Source: Vibrio sp. BS-M-Sm-2
GTDB taxonomy: Bacteria; Pseudomonadota; Gammaproteobacteria; Enterobacterales; Vibrionaceae
DNA length: 64,000 bases
Reading direction: 5' to 3'
Assembly (NCBI RefSeq): GCF_041504345.1
Contig: NZ_CP167894.1
Coordinates: 3,038,001 to 3,102,000, forward strand
The position numbers and the translations under genes were made by a program. Of this stretch, positions 17,736-27,451 are shown one piece after another (position 1 is the first letter of the stretch; each line of letters opens with the position of its first letter). Below the pieces are notes generated by a model. That model worked only from the letters and a program-made list of their open reading frames with translations, had not been told where the DNA came from and made no database searches.

Positions 17736-19670
17736 TTATGAGGATTTACGAACTCTTAGATACCACTCAGATAGCAGTCTAACTTGTTTCTCGGTGTAGC
17801 CTTTTTCCATCATACGAGCAACGAAGTCGTCGTGTTTTTTCTGATCATCCGTTGAGGTCTTAGCATTGAACGAAATAACAGGAAGCAGCTCTTCTGTGTT
17901 AGAGAACATTTTCTTCTCAATCACAGTGCGCAGTTTCTCGTAGCTTGTCCAAACTGGGTTTTGACCGTTATTGTTTGCTTTGGCACGAAGCACAAAGTTC
18001 ACAATCTCATTTCGGAAGTCTTTAGGGTTACTGATACCTGCTGTTTTCTCGATTTTCTCGAGTTCACCATTTAGAGAAGCACGGTCAAATAGCTGGCCTG
18101 TTTCTGGATCGCGGTACTCTTGGTCTTGAATCCAGAAATCAGCATAGGTTACGTAACGGTCGAAGATATTCTGTCCGTACTCAGAGTAAGACTCTAGGTA
18201 AGCGGTCTGAATCTCTTTACCAATGAACTCTACGTAGCGTGGCACTAGGTATCCTTTCAAGAACTCTAGGTACTTCTCAGCGGTCTCTTGAGGGAATTGC
18301 TCTCGTTCGATTTGCTGCTCAATCACGTAGAAAAGATGCACTGGGTTTGCGGCCACTTCGGCTTGGTCGAAGTTGAATACTCGAGACAGAATCTTAAAGG
18401 CGAAACGCGTTGATAGCCCAGACATTCCTTCGTCAACACCAGCATAATCTCGGTACTCTTGGTAGCTCTTCGCTTTTGGATCGGTGTCTTTTAGAGTCTC
18501 ACCATCGTAAACCCGCATTTTTGAGAACAGAGACGAGTTCTCAGGCTCTTTCAGTCTAGATAAGATACTGAATTGCGATAGCAGATCGAGTGTGCTTGGC
18601 GAACAAGGGGCTTTGGATAGCTCACTGTGCTCAAGCAGTTTTTGGTAGATCTTAACTTCTTCAGAGACGCGTAGACAGTAAGGGACTTTTACAATGTACA
18701 CACGGTCGAGGAAGGCTTCGTTGTTTTTGTTGTTACGGAAGGTCTGCCACTCGGATTCGTTCGAGTGAGCCAGAATCATGCCGTCAAATGGCAGTGCAGA
18801 AAGCCCTTCGGTACCGTTGAAGTTACCTTCTTGTGTGGCCGTTAGTAGTGGGTGTAATACCTTGATTGGCGCTTTAAACATCTCCACGAATTCCATAACA
18901 CCTTGGTTAGCTTTACATAGCGCACCAGAGTAGCTGTAGGCATCAGGATCATCTTGAGAGAAGTGCTCAAGTTTACGAATATCTACTTTACCAACAAGAG
19001 ATGAGATATCTTGGTTGTTTTCATCACCAGGCTCTGTTTTCGCGATCGCAACTTGATCGAGGATAGAAGGGCGCAGTTTGATGACTTTGAATTTGGAAAT
19101 ATCACCGCCAAAATCGTGCAGTCGTTTCGCTGCCCACGGAGACATAATTGAGCGAAGATAGCGTTTCTCAATACCGTATTCGTTCTTCAATAAGTCGCCG
19201 TCTTCGTTTACATCGAATAGACAAAATGGGTGATCGTTTACTGGGCTTCGTTCGCCGTCAGCAGACAATACATAGATTGGTAATTTCTGCATCAGGGCTT
19301 TGAGTTTTTCAGCAAGAGATGATTTACCACCGCCCACAGGGCCAAGTAAGTAAAGGATTTGTTTACGTTCTTCTAAACCTTGCGCAGCATGTTTTAAGTA
19401 AGAAACAATCTGTTCAATCGCATCTTCCATACCGTAGAAATCTTTAAATTCGCTGTAGCGTGAGATGACACGGTTAGAGAAAATACGACTTAGTTGAGGG
19501 TCTTGAGCTGTGTCAATGACCTCCGGTTCGCCAATGGCTAGTAGTAAGCGCTCGGCAGCATTCGCGTAAGCACTTTTATCGTCTTTACACAGCGCTAAGA
19601 ACTCTTGCAATGTCAGCTCTTCTTCCTTGGCTGCTTCATAACGTGATTGATAGTGGTCAAAAATACTCAT
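17736..19670 (-). CDS. yeaG: PrkA-type serine protein kinase YeaG
   Basis: 644 residues, the same as E. coli YeaG. AAA+ domain with Walker A GPVGGGKSS (110-118) followed by a C-terminal PrkA kinase-like domain. E. coli YeaG is a stress/nutrient-limitation kinase. The ATG at 19670 is preferred over an upstream in-frame GTG because AAGGGGA is 8 bases from the ATG but only 2 from the GTG. First gene of the yeaG-yeaH-ycgB operon. Confidence 0.93.
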   Translation of the reverse strand: MSIFDHYQSRYEAAKEEELTLQEFLALCKDDKSAYANAAERLLLAIGEPEVIDTAQDPQLSRIFSNRVISRYSEFKDFYGMEDAIEQIVSYLKHAAQGLEERKQILYLLGPVGGGKSSLAEKLKALMQKLPIYVLSADGERSPVNDHPFCLFDVNEDGDLLKNEYGIEKRYLRSIMSPWAAKRLHDFGGDISKFKVIKLRPSILDQVAIAKTEPGDENNQDISSLVGKVDIRKLEHFSQDDPDAYSYSGALCKANQGVMEFVEMFKAPIKVLHPLLTATQEGNFNGTEGLSALPFDGMILAHSNESEWQTFRNNKNNEAFLDRVYIVKVPYCLRVSEEVKIYQKLLEHSELSKAPCSPSTLDLLSQFSILSRLKEPENSSLFSKMRVYDGETLKDTDPKAKSYQEYRDYAGVDEGMSGLSTRFAFKILSRVFNFDQAEVAANPVHLFYVIEQQIEREQFPQETAEKYLEFLKGYLVPRYVEFIGKEIQTAYLESYSEYGQNIFDRYVTYADFWIQDQEYRDPETGQLFDRASLNGELEKIEKTAGISNPKDFRNEIVNFVLRAKANNNGQNPVWTSYEKLRTVIEKKMFSNTEELLPVISFNAKTSTDDQKKHDDFVARMMEKGYTEKQVRLLSEWYLRVRKSS

Positions 19671-19952
19671 AGTCACATTCCCCTTGTTAACCAGTTAAAA
19701 CTGACGAGCGATTGAAAAATAGGCTCTCCCTACATTTTAAGGTTAGACCCGCTTCCACAATTTTGCTTAACAATTATGTATTTATTTACAATTTTGCGTG
19801 TGAAAAACGTAGCGAGCGCAATAGGCAACTTGAGGCGTGTAGAATCAAATTATTTTACATTCGAGCAGATCTAGCCGTTTGTTTTGTGATTTTAGGTCGC
19901 TTAATAATTCTCACACTGGATTTATGTGTATTAGATGTATAACTGAGCTCTA

Positions 19953-19982
19953 TTGATTTTATGGAATGAAGTACCATATAAT
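19953..19982 (+). promoter_or_regulatory. Sigma70-type promoter of the MipA/OmpV-like gene
   Basis: TTGATT and a perfect TATAAT separated by 18 bases, giving a predicted start near 19989 and a leader of about 35 bases. The remaining yeaG-OmpV gap (19671-19952) shows no other clear element. Confidence 0.65.
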
Positions 19983-20024
19983 GCGCGGCGTTATCAGAAA
20001 TCGCTTAAAAAATAGGTAGAAACA

Positions 20025-20780
20025 GTGAAGAGTCTTTGGTTAAAAATCGCCATTGTTGGAACAACAATGTTCATGGCGACCGCTACGCACGCAAAAATAT
20101 CACAATGGTCATTGGGTGTGGCTGCTTCTTATTCTCCTGCTGTGTACAAAGACACGCCATCAAATCGCGCAGTCATTCCTATGATTGGTTACGAAGGCGA
20201 ACACTTTTTCATGCGTGGATTTAGCGCAGGCTATCGTTTGTTACCAGCCGGCTCACCTCAGAATATTGTGTTTCGAGCGGTTTATGATCCAAGAACATTA
20301 AAGCCAGGTGACTCAGACAATGTGGACATTCAAAAACTAGATGAACGTAAAGCTTCGGTATTAGGTGGTGTTAGCTATCAAGTGATTACGCTGGTGGGTA
20401 TGTTTGAAGCAACAGCGGGCTCCGACTTAGGTTTTAGACATAACGGTATTTACGCTGAAGCGGCTTGGCGCCTACCTATTCGCCGCAATGGCTGGGCGAT
20501 TACGCCTTCGATTGGTTACGCTTACAACAGTGAACGCTTGAATAACCACTTGTACGGTGTGAGCTCAGCGGAAGCTGCAAGAACGAATCTAAACGAATTC
20601 GATGCTGACTGGGATGGCCAATACTTTATTGGTTTAGGTGGTTACTTACATGTAACGCCGAATGTTCGAGTAACTGGTGGCGTTCGTTACACCAACCTAG
20701 AGGGCGATATCGAGAATAGTCCAATCTTAGAAAGCGGCATTAATATGGCGGCAAACGTCGGTGTTGCTTACGTTTTCTAG
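20025..20780 (+). CDS. MipA/OmpV-family outer-membrane protein
   Basis: 251 residues, GTG start with AGGTAG upstream. The signal peptide ends at THA (about residue 23). The mature part is a beta-barrel with family features (WSLGVAASYSPAVYKD, the FMRGFSAGYRL segment) and a C-terminal phenylalanine (VGVAYVF). MipA is a scaffold between murein hydrolase and synthase in E. coli; Vibrio OmpV-type proteins are surface antigens involved in osmotic responses and adhesion. Which role applies cannot be told from sequence. Confidence 0.82.
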   Translation: MKSLWLKIAIVGTTMFMATATHAKISQWSLGVAASYSPAVYKDTPSNRAVIPMIGYEGEHFFMRGFSAGYRLLPAGSPQNIVFRAVYDPRTLKPGDSDNVDIQKLDERKASVLGGVSYQVITLVGMFEATAGSDLGFRHNGIYAEAAWRLPIRRNGWAITPSIGYAYNSERLNNHLYGVSSAEAARTNLNEFDADWDGQYFIGLGGYLHVTPNVRVTGGVRYTNLEGDIENSPILESGINMAANVGVAYVF

Positions 20781-20798
20781 TTAAAAAGAAGAAAACAT

Positions 20799-20831
20799 AA
20801 AAGGGTTACTCGTGATGAGTAGCCCTTTTAT
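20799..20831. terminator. Bidirectional terminator (first copy of a repeated hairpin)
   Basis: AAAAGGGTTACT-CGTG-ATGAGTAGCCCTTTTA. Almost the same hairpin recurs at 21968-22001. Confidence 0.85.
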
Positions 20832-20924
20832 TTATGCGAAGTACAGAGCGGTTAATGTCAAGACACCAAAAATCGTAATTACGATGATCTGTTCAACGAC
20901 TGTAAAACTTTTCTACTTAATGCC

Positions 20925-21494
20925 TTAGAAAGTGAAACCGGCTTGTAGGCCAAAAGTCTCCTCATTGATTAGGCTTATGCTACCGGAGTTGAAGTCGTAG
21001 AAATCGAAACCAACACGAGCCATAAACTTCGAGTTACCAAACATTGGTTGTATAGACTTAAACTCAGCACCGATGCCGTAAGTTGCGCCCCATTCGCTAT
21101 TTGAATGTTTATTATTCACAGACCAATCTTTGTTAGTAATTGTTGATTTAACATTTACGTTTGAGTAAGCAAGACCAACTTTTCCGTAGATAGCAAAAGA
21201 CTCATCGAAGCTATATTTATACATTGGAGCTAAAGACATTTTGAAGTGTTTGAAATTGTCTTTGTACTTAGTTAGGTCACCGTGTACATCCGACGTAACC
21301 ATTTTGCTGTCGGAATCTATGTAATTCATTGTTGATTCAAGATGAAAATGGGTATCAAGAATTTGTGAGCCAGCAGTGAATTGTAGACCTCCGTCATCTC
21401 GGTTAATACCAACGCCCCCAAGTACGTACATGTCGTTAGCTGCGAAAGATGAAGTCGACAGAATAGCTAGTGATGCAAGGATGAATTTTCTCAT
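20925..21494 (-). CDS. Small outer-membrane beta-barrel protein (OmpA/OmpW-like size)
   Basis: 189 residues. Signal peptide MRKFILASLAILSTSSFAA with cleavage near FAA/ND. The mature protein has about eight amphipathic strands, several short tyrosine- and phenylalanine-rich turns (KYSFDESFAIYGKVGLAY, RVGFDFYDF) and ends in GLQAGFTF. The porin-family small barrel assignment is from architecture only. Convergent with the OmpV-like gene. The 547-base stretch on its 5' side is mostly AT-rich and without a recognisable gene. Confidence 0.68.
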   Translation of the reverse strand: MRKFILASLAILSTSSFAANDMYVLGGVGINRDDGGLQFTAGSQILDTHFHLESTMNYIDSDSKMVTSDVHGDLTKYKDNFKHFKMSLAPMYKYSFDESFAIYGKVGLAYSNVNVKSTITNKDWSVNNKHSNSEWGATYGIGAEFKSIQPMFGNSKFMARVGFDFYDFNSGSISLINEETFGLQAGFTF

Positions 21495-21965
21495 TTTTAT
21501 CGCTCTGGTTAATAATTTTCGGTGAGCATTCTAGCGATTTCTTTTAAATAAAAAACACCGTTCAAAATGGGTGTGGCGATTTTTAATTTGTATTAAAAGC
21601 TCCAAAGTGAAATTAATAAAGATGAATGATCTAATGGGTTATAGATCATTGATTTACGTTTGTTGGTCAATGGACGATATCAGAGAAATTAATGGGAAAC
21701 GGTTCAATGTTTAATATCTTATCGTCATGTTTTATTTCAATTTTCTGTACGTAAAGCACACTTCATATCCATATCGCTTCATCATTCCCGGTTTTTGTTG
21801 GTGATCACTCACTAGCTCTAGGCGTAGATAACATCATGACGTGCCCTTAGGTACAAACAAGCCCACTTCTCAAAGTTGACCCTCTACATGCGGCGTCAAA
21901 TACTCGATTAACTGATGGAATCACTTGTGTTTCTAGTTGCTTGTTTTCTTTCTTTATATGCAGAT
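21495..21965. other. Gene-free AT-rich stretch
   Basis: No convincing ORF, RNA gene or strong promoter seen. It contains one inverted repeat, AATGATCT-N10-AGATCATT (21625-21650). It should hold the promoter of the small barrel gene on the minus strand. Confidence 0.4.
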
Positions 21966-21967
21966 AT

Positions 21968-22001
21968 TAAAAAGGGTTACTCGTGATGAGTAACCCTTTT
22001 T
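21968..22001. terminator. Terminator of yfbU (second copy of a repeated hairpin)
   Basis: AAAAAGGGTTACT-CGTG-ATGAGTAACCCTTTTT. Lies 41 bases past the yfbU stop on the minus strand and can act both ways. Confidence 0.85.
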
Positions 22002-22041
22002 GACATTTTTTAAGCCAAGCTAAGGCTTATCTTTTCATGCA

Positions 22042-22542
22042 TTAAGCACTAAAGATTTGAGATAGCTCTGTCGCACATAGGTGGTACTGACGAGGGCAAT
22101 TGCGCCATGTTGTTAGCATGCGGCGGTATTTCTCTAGCATTGGCATTTGGCTATTGAAGTGGTGATCTGCTTTGTCGAATTGAGGGTAAAGACCTTCAGA
22201 ATCAACAAGGAAGCGTACGTAATGTACGACCTGTGCTTCAGAAGCGATATCAAAACCTAAGAACTGCAGACGACGTTGGTCTACTTCAGCACGCTCTTGC
22301 TCTGCAAGCATTTTGTTCGACTCTTGCATAGCATGGTACATCTCCATGATGTCGATAATTTCGCGACACTCTGCTTCAGTCAAACAACCAAACTCTTTGT
22401 TAAGCTCACGCATTTGGAGTTCGTAACCTCGTTCTACAATCGTTTGTAGACGTTGGTATTTAGCTGAGTTCTCAGGATCCATTTGAGACATTAGGTAGTA
22501 TTGATTTGATAGAATTAGACGCTGAGCATTGGTCATTTCCAT
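22042..22542 (-). CDS. yfbU: YfbU-family protein (UPF0304)
   Basis: 166 residues, colinear with E. coli YfbU (164). Starts [16 protein letters not shown] and keeps [31 protein letters not shown] and [12 protein letters not shown]. All-helical cytosolic protein. E. coli YfbU overproduction has been associated with cell death, but no biochemical function is settled. GAGG upstream of the ATG. Stands alone between terminators. Confidence 0.9.
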   Translation of the reverse strand: MEMTNAQRLILSNQYYLMSQMDPENSAKYQRLQTIVERGYELQMRELNKEFGCLTEAECREIIDIMEMYHAMQESNKMLAEQERAEVDQRRLQFLGFDIASEAQVVHYVRFLVDSEGLYPQFDKADHHFNSQMPMLEKYRRMLTTWRNCPRQYHLCATELSQIFSA

Positions 22543-22706
22543 GGGAGGAGCCTCACTAAAAAACTAAATGTTGTATTCTTTGTTGCAGTAAGAGTAACAG
22601 CATTTCTACGAGTGGAAACATGATCTCAACACGGATTTAATATGATTTTTTGAATTGATAAACAAAAGTTGTAAAGAAAAGTGAAAGGATTGTTTGGGCC
22701 ATAAAA

Positions 22707-22738
22707 GAAAACGCCCCAATCGAAATTGAGGCGTTTGA
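22707..22738 (-). terminator. Terminator of pflA
   Basis: AAACGCCTCAAT-TTCG-ATTGGGGCGTTTTC on the minus strand (12-bp stem, UUCG loop), 25 bases after the pflA stop. Confidence 0.85.
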
Positions 22739-22762
22739 AATCACTATGAACGTAAGTCTAGA

Positions 22763-23503
22763 TTAGTATTTTACGTTTGAATGGTACTGGCTTAGAACAG
22801 CAACAATCTCGTCCATTTTCTCTTTGCTCGGTGGGTTTGTACCTTCAAGAGGGTAGTCAAAACCAAGCGCTTCCCACTTATGTGCACCAAGCTTATGGTA
22901 TGGAAGCAGTTCTACTTTCTCGATGTTATCCATGTCTTTGATGAATTCACCTAGCAGATGAGCATCTTCAGCCGTATCCGTGTAACCAGGGACAATTACA
23001 TAACGAATCCACGTCTTCTTACCGATTTTGTGTAGGTAGCGTGCAAAATCCAGAGTACGTCTGTTTGATACACCAATGAAATCGTGGTGAATCTCATCTC
23101 GCATGTGCTTAAGATCAAGCATCACTAGATCAGAGGCTTCTAGTACTTCATCAACCACTTCAGTGTGCTTACGAATGTAGCCATTAGTATCAAGACAAGT
23201 GTGAATGCCTTCGGCTTGAGCTGCGCGGAAAAAATCACGAACAAACTCAGGTTGTAGCATCGCTTCACCACCAGAACAGGTGATACCACCTCCTGATGCT
23301 TTCATGAAATGACGGTATGATTTTGCTTCGTTGATGATCTCTTCGACCGTTACTTCCTTTCCGTCATGAAGATCCCATGTATCACGGTTATGACAGTACA
23401 TACAACGCATTAAGCAGCCTTGAAGAAACACAATAAAGCGGATACCAGGGCCATCGACAGTACCACAAGATTCGAATGAGTGAATGCGACCAGTTGTAGA
23501 CAT
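22763..23503 (-). CDS. pflA: Pyruvate formate-lyase activating enzyme
   Basis: 246 residues, same as E. coli PflA. Radical-SAM protein that uses a 4Fe-4S cluster and S-adenosylmethionine to install the glycyl radical on PflB under anaerobic conditions. Cluster ligands Cys30, Cys34 and Cys37 form CLMRCMYC, and the glycine-rich SAM loop [15 protein letters not shown] follows. Unlike enteric bacteria, pflA is not next to pflB here: lpxR lies between them, with its own terminator, so pflA probably has its own promoter. Confidence 0.94.
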   Translation of the reverse strand: MSTTGRIHSFESCGTVDGPGIRFIVFLQGCLMRCMYCHNRDTWDLHDGKEVTVEEIINEAKSYRHFMKASGGGITCSGGEAMLQPEFVRDFFRAAQAEGIHTCLDTNGYIRKHTEVVDEVLEASDLVMLDLKHMRDEIHHDFIGVSNRRTLDFARYLHKIGKKTWIRYVIVPGYTDTAEDAHLLGEFIKDMDNIEKVELLPYHKLGAHKWEALGFDYPLEGTNPPSKEKMDEIVAVLSQYHSNVKY

Positions 23504-23590
23504 GAGCTATTCTCGTAGAGGAATTTATACCGTTTATTTTATTACAAAAACGGTACATAAAATAGGGTCAAATGGTAACGAGACCTTTAA

Positions 23591-23629
23591 AAATAAAGGC
23601 AATCACCTGTGAAGATGATTGCCTTTATT
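23591..23629 (-). terminator. Terminator of lpxR
   Basis: AATAAAGGCAATCA and TGATTGCCTTTATT flank a 9-11 base loop, 39 bases after the lpxR stop; usable in both directions. Confidence 0.75.
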
Positions 23630-23667
23630 AAACTTGAAAAGTAAAGGGCGACAGCCCTTACTGGTGG

Positions 23668-24669
23668 CTAGAAGAAAGCAAACATTGTGATACCGCCAGT
23701 GGTGTACACTGACTCTTTTGCTTCTTTGTAATCCGGTGTTTTTGCTGTTAATGCGAAAGAGGCACCAACGTATTGGTTATACCAAGCGACACCAAGCACA
23801 GCAGTCGCTTGAATGTTCTCTAAAGTCACATCGTAGATAGCTGGGTCTTCGTTGTTTTTATTAGCGTACTCATCAACACCTGAGCGATCGCCTTCGATAG
23901 TCAGGTCGTTGAATCGGTAGCGACCTTCAAGGCCTGCATAGGTAAACCAACCTGTGTTTGATGCGCCGATCATACCAGGTTTGAATGGGTTTTCTGTGGT
24001 GATGTTAGCTGCACCAAAGTTACCACCCAAGTCCGTACCCCAGCGGAACATAAAACCAGTCGAGATATCACTTCTAAAGTTACCGACGTTGATTTCAGAA
24101 ACGTTAGAGATTTCGTAGTCAGTATTCGCTAAAGCTTGATTACGCATTAGGTTGAAATGGCTTAAATAACCAACGCTCCCCGCCCACTCATCATCAACTT
24201 GGTATTCCCAACCCATAGGTTCATCCGATTTAGTGATCGAGTGAACTAGCTTCTGAGCGTCTTCTGAAAGTGCACGCTCACCAGTCGTACCAAACGTTAT
24301 GTTAAAGCGCTGGGCTTGTTGTGGATTCAAGCTGATGTAGTTGAATTCAGTGTGAAGGTAACCGGCATATGGGCGGTCATTGGCTGATGGCGTTTCTAAC
24401 TCTATGTCAGAAGGGGTATACATTTTGTGGCCAATGGTGATTTCCCATTTGTCTAGAGAGCTTGCGCCCCAGTAGGAAAGACTCAATGGTTTTACCCAAT
24501 TATATGGCGTAATACTTGATGATGTGTAACCCAGAAATAAGCCGTTGGTATAGTCTTGGTCGACACCAAAAATACCATCGTTATCTAAAGCAAAAGTGAC
24601 TGTAGAACGATCAGATGCCAAAGATGAAAAGGAGAGGAGAATCAGGGGTAAACAACGCAGGTATTTCAT
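23668..24669 (-). CDS. lpxR: Lipid A 3'-O-deacylase family outer-membrane protein
   Basis: 333 residues. LpxR removes the 3'-acyloxyacyl group of lipid A at the outer membrane, weakening recognition by host TLR4. The signal peptide ends at SLA (18). Family signature residues: FALDNDG (Asn30, Asp31), DYTNGLFLGY (39-48), NDRPYAGYL (97-105) and AQKLVHSI with His143, which I take as the likely catalytic histidine by position. A 12-stranded barrel ending in FAFF is expected. It sits between pflB and pflA, an unusual place. Confidence 0.82.
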   Translation of the reverse strand: MKYLRCLPLILLSFSSLASDRSTVTFALDNDGIFGVDQDYTNGLFLGYTSSSITPYNWVKPLSLSYWGASSLDKWEITIGHKMYTPSDIELETPSANDRPYAGYLHTEFNYISLNPQQAQRFNITFGTTGERALSEDAQKLVHSITKSDEPMGWEYQVDDEWAGSVGYLSHFNLMRNQALANTDYEISNVSEINVGNFRSDISTGFMFRWGTDLGGNFGAANITTENPFKPGMIGASNTGWFTYAGLEGRYRFNDLTIEGDRSGVDEYANKNNEDPAIYDVTLENIQATAVLGVAWYNQYVGASFALTAKTPDYKEAKESVYTTGGITMFAFF

Positions 24670-24810
24670 GGAGCAGTTACTCTTAAATTATGAACCGCGA
24701 TATTACCGTAATTTGAGTGATTTTGTGGAAAAAAAGTGAATGATAGGGTGCTTTTTTGCTCAACCTAACATTTCGCGGGATGGGTGAGTTCAGTGCGATT
24801 TACCGCAGAT

Positions 24811-24840
24811 ATAAAAAAGCCCCGCACATTGGCGAGGCTA
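24811..24840 (-). terminator. Terminator of pflB
   Basis: On the minus strand AGCCTCGCCAATGTGCGGGGCTTTTTTAT: GC-rich stem with one mismatch and a T-run, 30 bases after the pflB stop. Confidence 0.8.
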
Positions 24841-24869
24841 ATATTATTTACTGTCTATTGAGCGTGAGC

Positions 24870-27146
24870 TTATAGAGACTCAGTAAATGTACGTGCGATT
24901 ACGTCAGCTTGTTGCTCTGCAGTTAGAGAGTTAAAGCGAACAGCGTAACCAGATACACGGATTGTTAGCTGAGGGTATTTCTCAGGGTGCTTAACTGCGT
25001 CTTCAAGAGTTTCACGGTTAAGAACGTTAACGTTAAGGTGTTGACCACCTTCAATGCCAGCTTCGTGGTGGAAGTAACCATCCATTAGGCCTGCAAGGTT
25101 AGCACGTTGGCTGTCTTGTTCTTTACCTAGTGCGTTTGGCACGATAGAGAACGTGTAAGAGATACCATCTTGTGCGTCAGCAAACGGTAGTTTACCTACA
25201 GACGTTAGTGAAGCTACAGCACCTTTCTCATCACGACCGTGCATTGGGTTAGCACCAGGAGCGAAAGGAGCGCCAGCACGACGACCGTCTGGAGTGTTAC
25301 CTGTTTTCTTACCGTAAACCACGTTAGACGTGATAGTAAGAACTGACTGTGTAGGGATTGAATCACGGTAAGTCTTAAGCTTACGGATTTTGTTCATGAA
25401 CGTAGAAACTAGTTCACAAGCAATATCATCTACACGAGAGTCGTTGTTACCGTATTTAGGGTAATCGCCTTCGATTTCGAAGTCAGTTGCGATGCCATCT
25501 TCGTCGCGGATTGGTTTAACAGTCGCGAATTTGATTGCAGACAGTGAGTCAGCAGCAACAGATAGACCAGCAATACCACAAGCCATAGTACGACGAACGT
25601 CACGGTCATGAAGAGCCATTAGAGACGCTTCGTAGCTGTATTTGTCGTGCATGTAGTGAATGCTGTTTAGTGCAGTCACGTATTGCTTAGCTAGCCAATC
25701 CATGAAGTGATCTAGACGATCCATTACTTTGTCGTAATCAAGAACAGCGTCAGTCATTGGAGCTTCTTTAGGACCAACTTGCATCTTAAGTTTTTCGTCC
25801 ACACCACCGTTGATTGCGTAAAGCATTGTTTTCGCAAGGTTAGCACGAGCACCGAAGAACTGCATTTGCTTACCAACGATCATTGGAGATACACAACAAG
25901 CGATAGCGTAATCATCAGACGCAAGGTCAGGACGCATTAGGTCATCATTTTCGTACTGGATAGAAGAAGTATCGATAGATACCTTCGCACAGAAACGCTT
26001 GAAGCCGTCAGGTAATTGCTCAGACCAAAGAACAGTGATGTTTGGCTCTGGAGAAGGACCCATAGTGTATAGAGAGTTTAGGAAACGGAAGTTCGAACGC
26101 GTTACTAGCGTACGACCGTCGATACCCATACCACCCATAGATTCTGTTGCCCAGATTGGGTCGCCAGAGAATAGCTCATCGTACTCAGGAGTACGTAGGA
26201 AACGAACCATACGCAGCTTCATTACGAAGTGGTCGATCATTTCTTGTGCTTGTTCTTCAGTGATTTTGCCAGCAGCGATATCACGCTCGATGTAGATGTC
26301 TAGGAAAGTCGAAGTACGACCTAGAGACATTGCAGCACCGTTTTGAGATTTAACAGCAGCTAGGTAGCCAAAGTAAGTCCACTGGATAGCTTCTTGAGCA
26401 GTTTGAGCTGGCTCAGAGATATCGAAACCGTATTTCTCAGCCATTTGCTTGATTTGACCTAGAGCACGGTGTTGCTCAGAGATCTCTTCACGCAATTGCA
26501 TTGTTGCAGCAAGATCTTCGCCATTCTCGAAACGCTCTTGTAGAGAAGCGAATTGAGCAGCTTTGTCTTTCATTAGGAAATCAATACCGTAAAGTGCAAC
26601 ACGACGGTAGTCACCAATGATACGACCACGGCCGTAAGCATCAGGAAGACCAGTCAGAACACCAGACTTACGACATTTTAGGATATCAGGAGTGTAGATA
26701 TCGAAAACGCCAGCATTGTGTGTTTTGCGGTATTCTGAGTAGATTTTTGAAACCATTGGGTCAAGAGTTTCACCGTATGCTTTACAAGAACCTTCAACCA
26801 TACGTACACCACCGTTAGGGATGATTGCACGTTTTAGTGGTTTCTCAGTTTGTAGACCAACGATAGTCTCAAGATCTTTCTCAATGTAACCTGCATCGTG
26901 AGCAGTAATGGTAGAGATAACAGAAGTATCGAAATCTACAGGTGCTTTAGTTGCGTTTTCCTGTTTGATACCTTCCATTACCGAAGACCAAAGCTTGTTA
27001 GTTGCTTCAGTACCCTCAGAAACTAGGAAAGACTCGTCGCCTTCATACGGCGTGTAGTTCTTTTGAATGAAATCACGAACGTTTACTTCGCTTTGCCACT
27101 CACCTGCAGCAAAATCTTCCCAAGCTTTAGCAAATTGCTCTGCCAT
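24870..27146 (-). CDS. pflB: Formate C-acetyltransferase (pyruvate formate-lyase)
   Basis: 758 residues. Converts pyruvate and CoA to acetyl-CoA and formate during anaerobic growth through a glycyl radical. Catalytic Cys417-Cys418 are in ACCVSPM and the radical site is Gly733 in RVSGYAVRF near the C-terminus. Length and sequence match E. coli PflB. The leader holds an FNR-like site about 200 bases upstream and an 11-bp inverted repeat 89-133 bases upstream of the ATG. Neighbours: a DUF3360-type permease upstream in place of focA, and lpxR downstream. Confidence 0.96.
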   Translation of the reverse strand: MAEQFAKAWEDFAAGEWQSEVNVRDFIQKNYTPYEGDESFLVSEGTEATNKLWSSVMEGIKQENATKAPVDFDTSVISTITAHDAGYIEKDLETIVGLQTEKPLKRAIIPNGGVRMVEGSCKAYGETLDPMVSKIYSEYRKTHNAGVFDIYTPDILKCRKSGVLTGLPDAYGRGRIIGDYRRVALYGIDFLMKDKAAQFASLQERFENGEDLAATMQLREEISEQHRALGQIKQMAEKYGFDISEPAQTAQEAIQWTYFGYLAAVKSQNGAAMSLGRTSTFLDIYIERDIAAGKITEEQAQEMIDHFVMKLRMVRFLRTPEYDELFSGDPIWATESMGGMGIDGRTLVTRSNFRFLNSLYTMGPSPEPNITVLWSEQLPDGFKRFCAKVSIDTSSIQYENDDLMRPDLASDDYAIACCVSPMIVGKQMQFFGARANLAKTMLYAINGGVDEKLKMQVGPKEAPMTDAVLDYDKVMDRLDHFMDWLAKQYVTALNSIHYMHDKYSYEASLMALHDRDVRRTMACGIAGLSVAADSLSAIKFATVKPIRDEDGIATDFEIEGDYPKYGNNDSRVDDIACELVSTFMNKIRKLKTYRDSIPTQSVLTITSNVVYGKKTGNTPDGRRAGAPFAPGANPMHGRDEKGAVASLTSVGKLPFADAQDGISYTFSIVPNALGKEQDSQRANLAGLMDGYFHHEAGIEGGQHLNVNVLNRETLEDAVKHPEKYPQLTIRVSGYAVRFNSLTAEQQADVIARTFTESL

Positions 27147-27234
27147 GACATACCTACCTTTTTAGTAGAAAAAATACGTACATTAACACTGTTGAGCCAG
27201 CGCCCCTCGAAAGGGTAGTACACTCTTATTAATA

Positions 27235-27279
27235 ACAATATATATGAGCATATTAGATTCATATGGTTATATATATTGT
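27235..27279. repeat. 11-bp perfect inverted repeat in the pflB leader
   Basis: ACAATATATAT and ATATATATTGT separated by 23 bases; lies 89-133 bases before the pflB start codon. Could be an operator or a leader stem. Confidence 0.5.
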
Positions 27280-27345
27280 CACTACATTTTATATGTTGTC
27301 TTTACTCTATGTATTCAAGACTACGCTAAAAAATTCCTGCAAACC

Positions 27346-27359
27346 TTAAACTAAATCAA
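27346..27359 (-). promoter_or_regulatory. Weak FNR-like site upstream of pflB
   Basis: TTGAT-TTAG-TTTAA on the minus strand matches 8 of 10 positions of TTGAT-N4-ATCAA, 200 bases before pflB and just after the terminator of the upstream permease gene. Plausible because pfl is FNR-controlled in related bacteria. Confidence 0.35.
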
Positions 27360-27377
27360 TAAATGCCAAAAAAGTTG

Positions 27378-27410
27378 AAAAAATTTGAGTGACAGGGGTT
27401 GCCACCCAAA
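27378..27410 (-). terminator. Terminator of the DUF3360 permease gene
   Basis: Minus strand TTTGGGTG and CACTCAAA (one G-T pair) around an 11-base loop, then TTTTTT. It separates this gene from pflB transcription. Confidence 0.65.
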
Positions 27411-27451
27411 CTTTTTTTAATCCCAATACTACTTTTGTGTAGTAAGAACCA

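Noticed and set aside
21622-21714. 30-codon ORF starting MNDLMGY
   Set aside because: No ribosome site and it overlaps an inverted repeat; likely chance.
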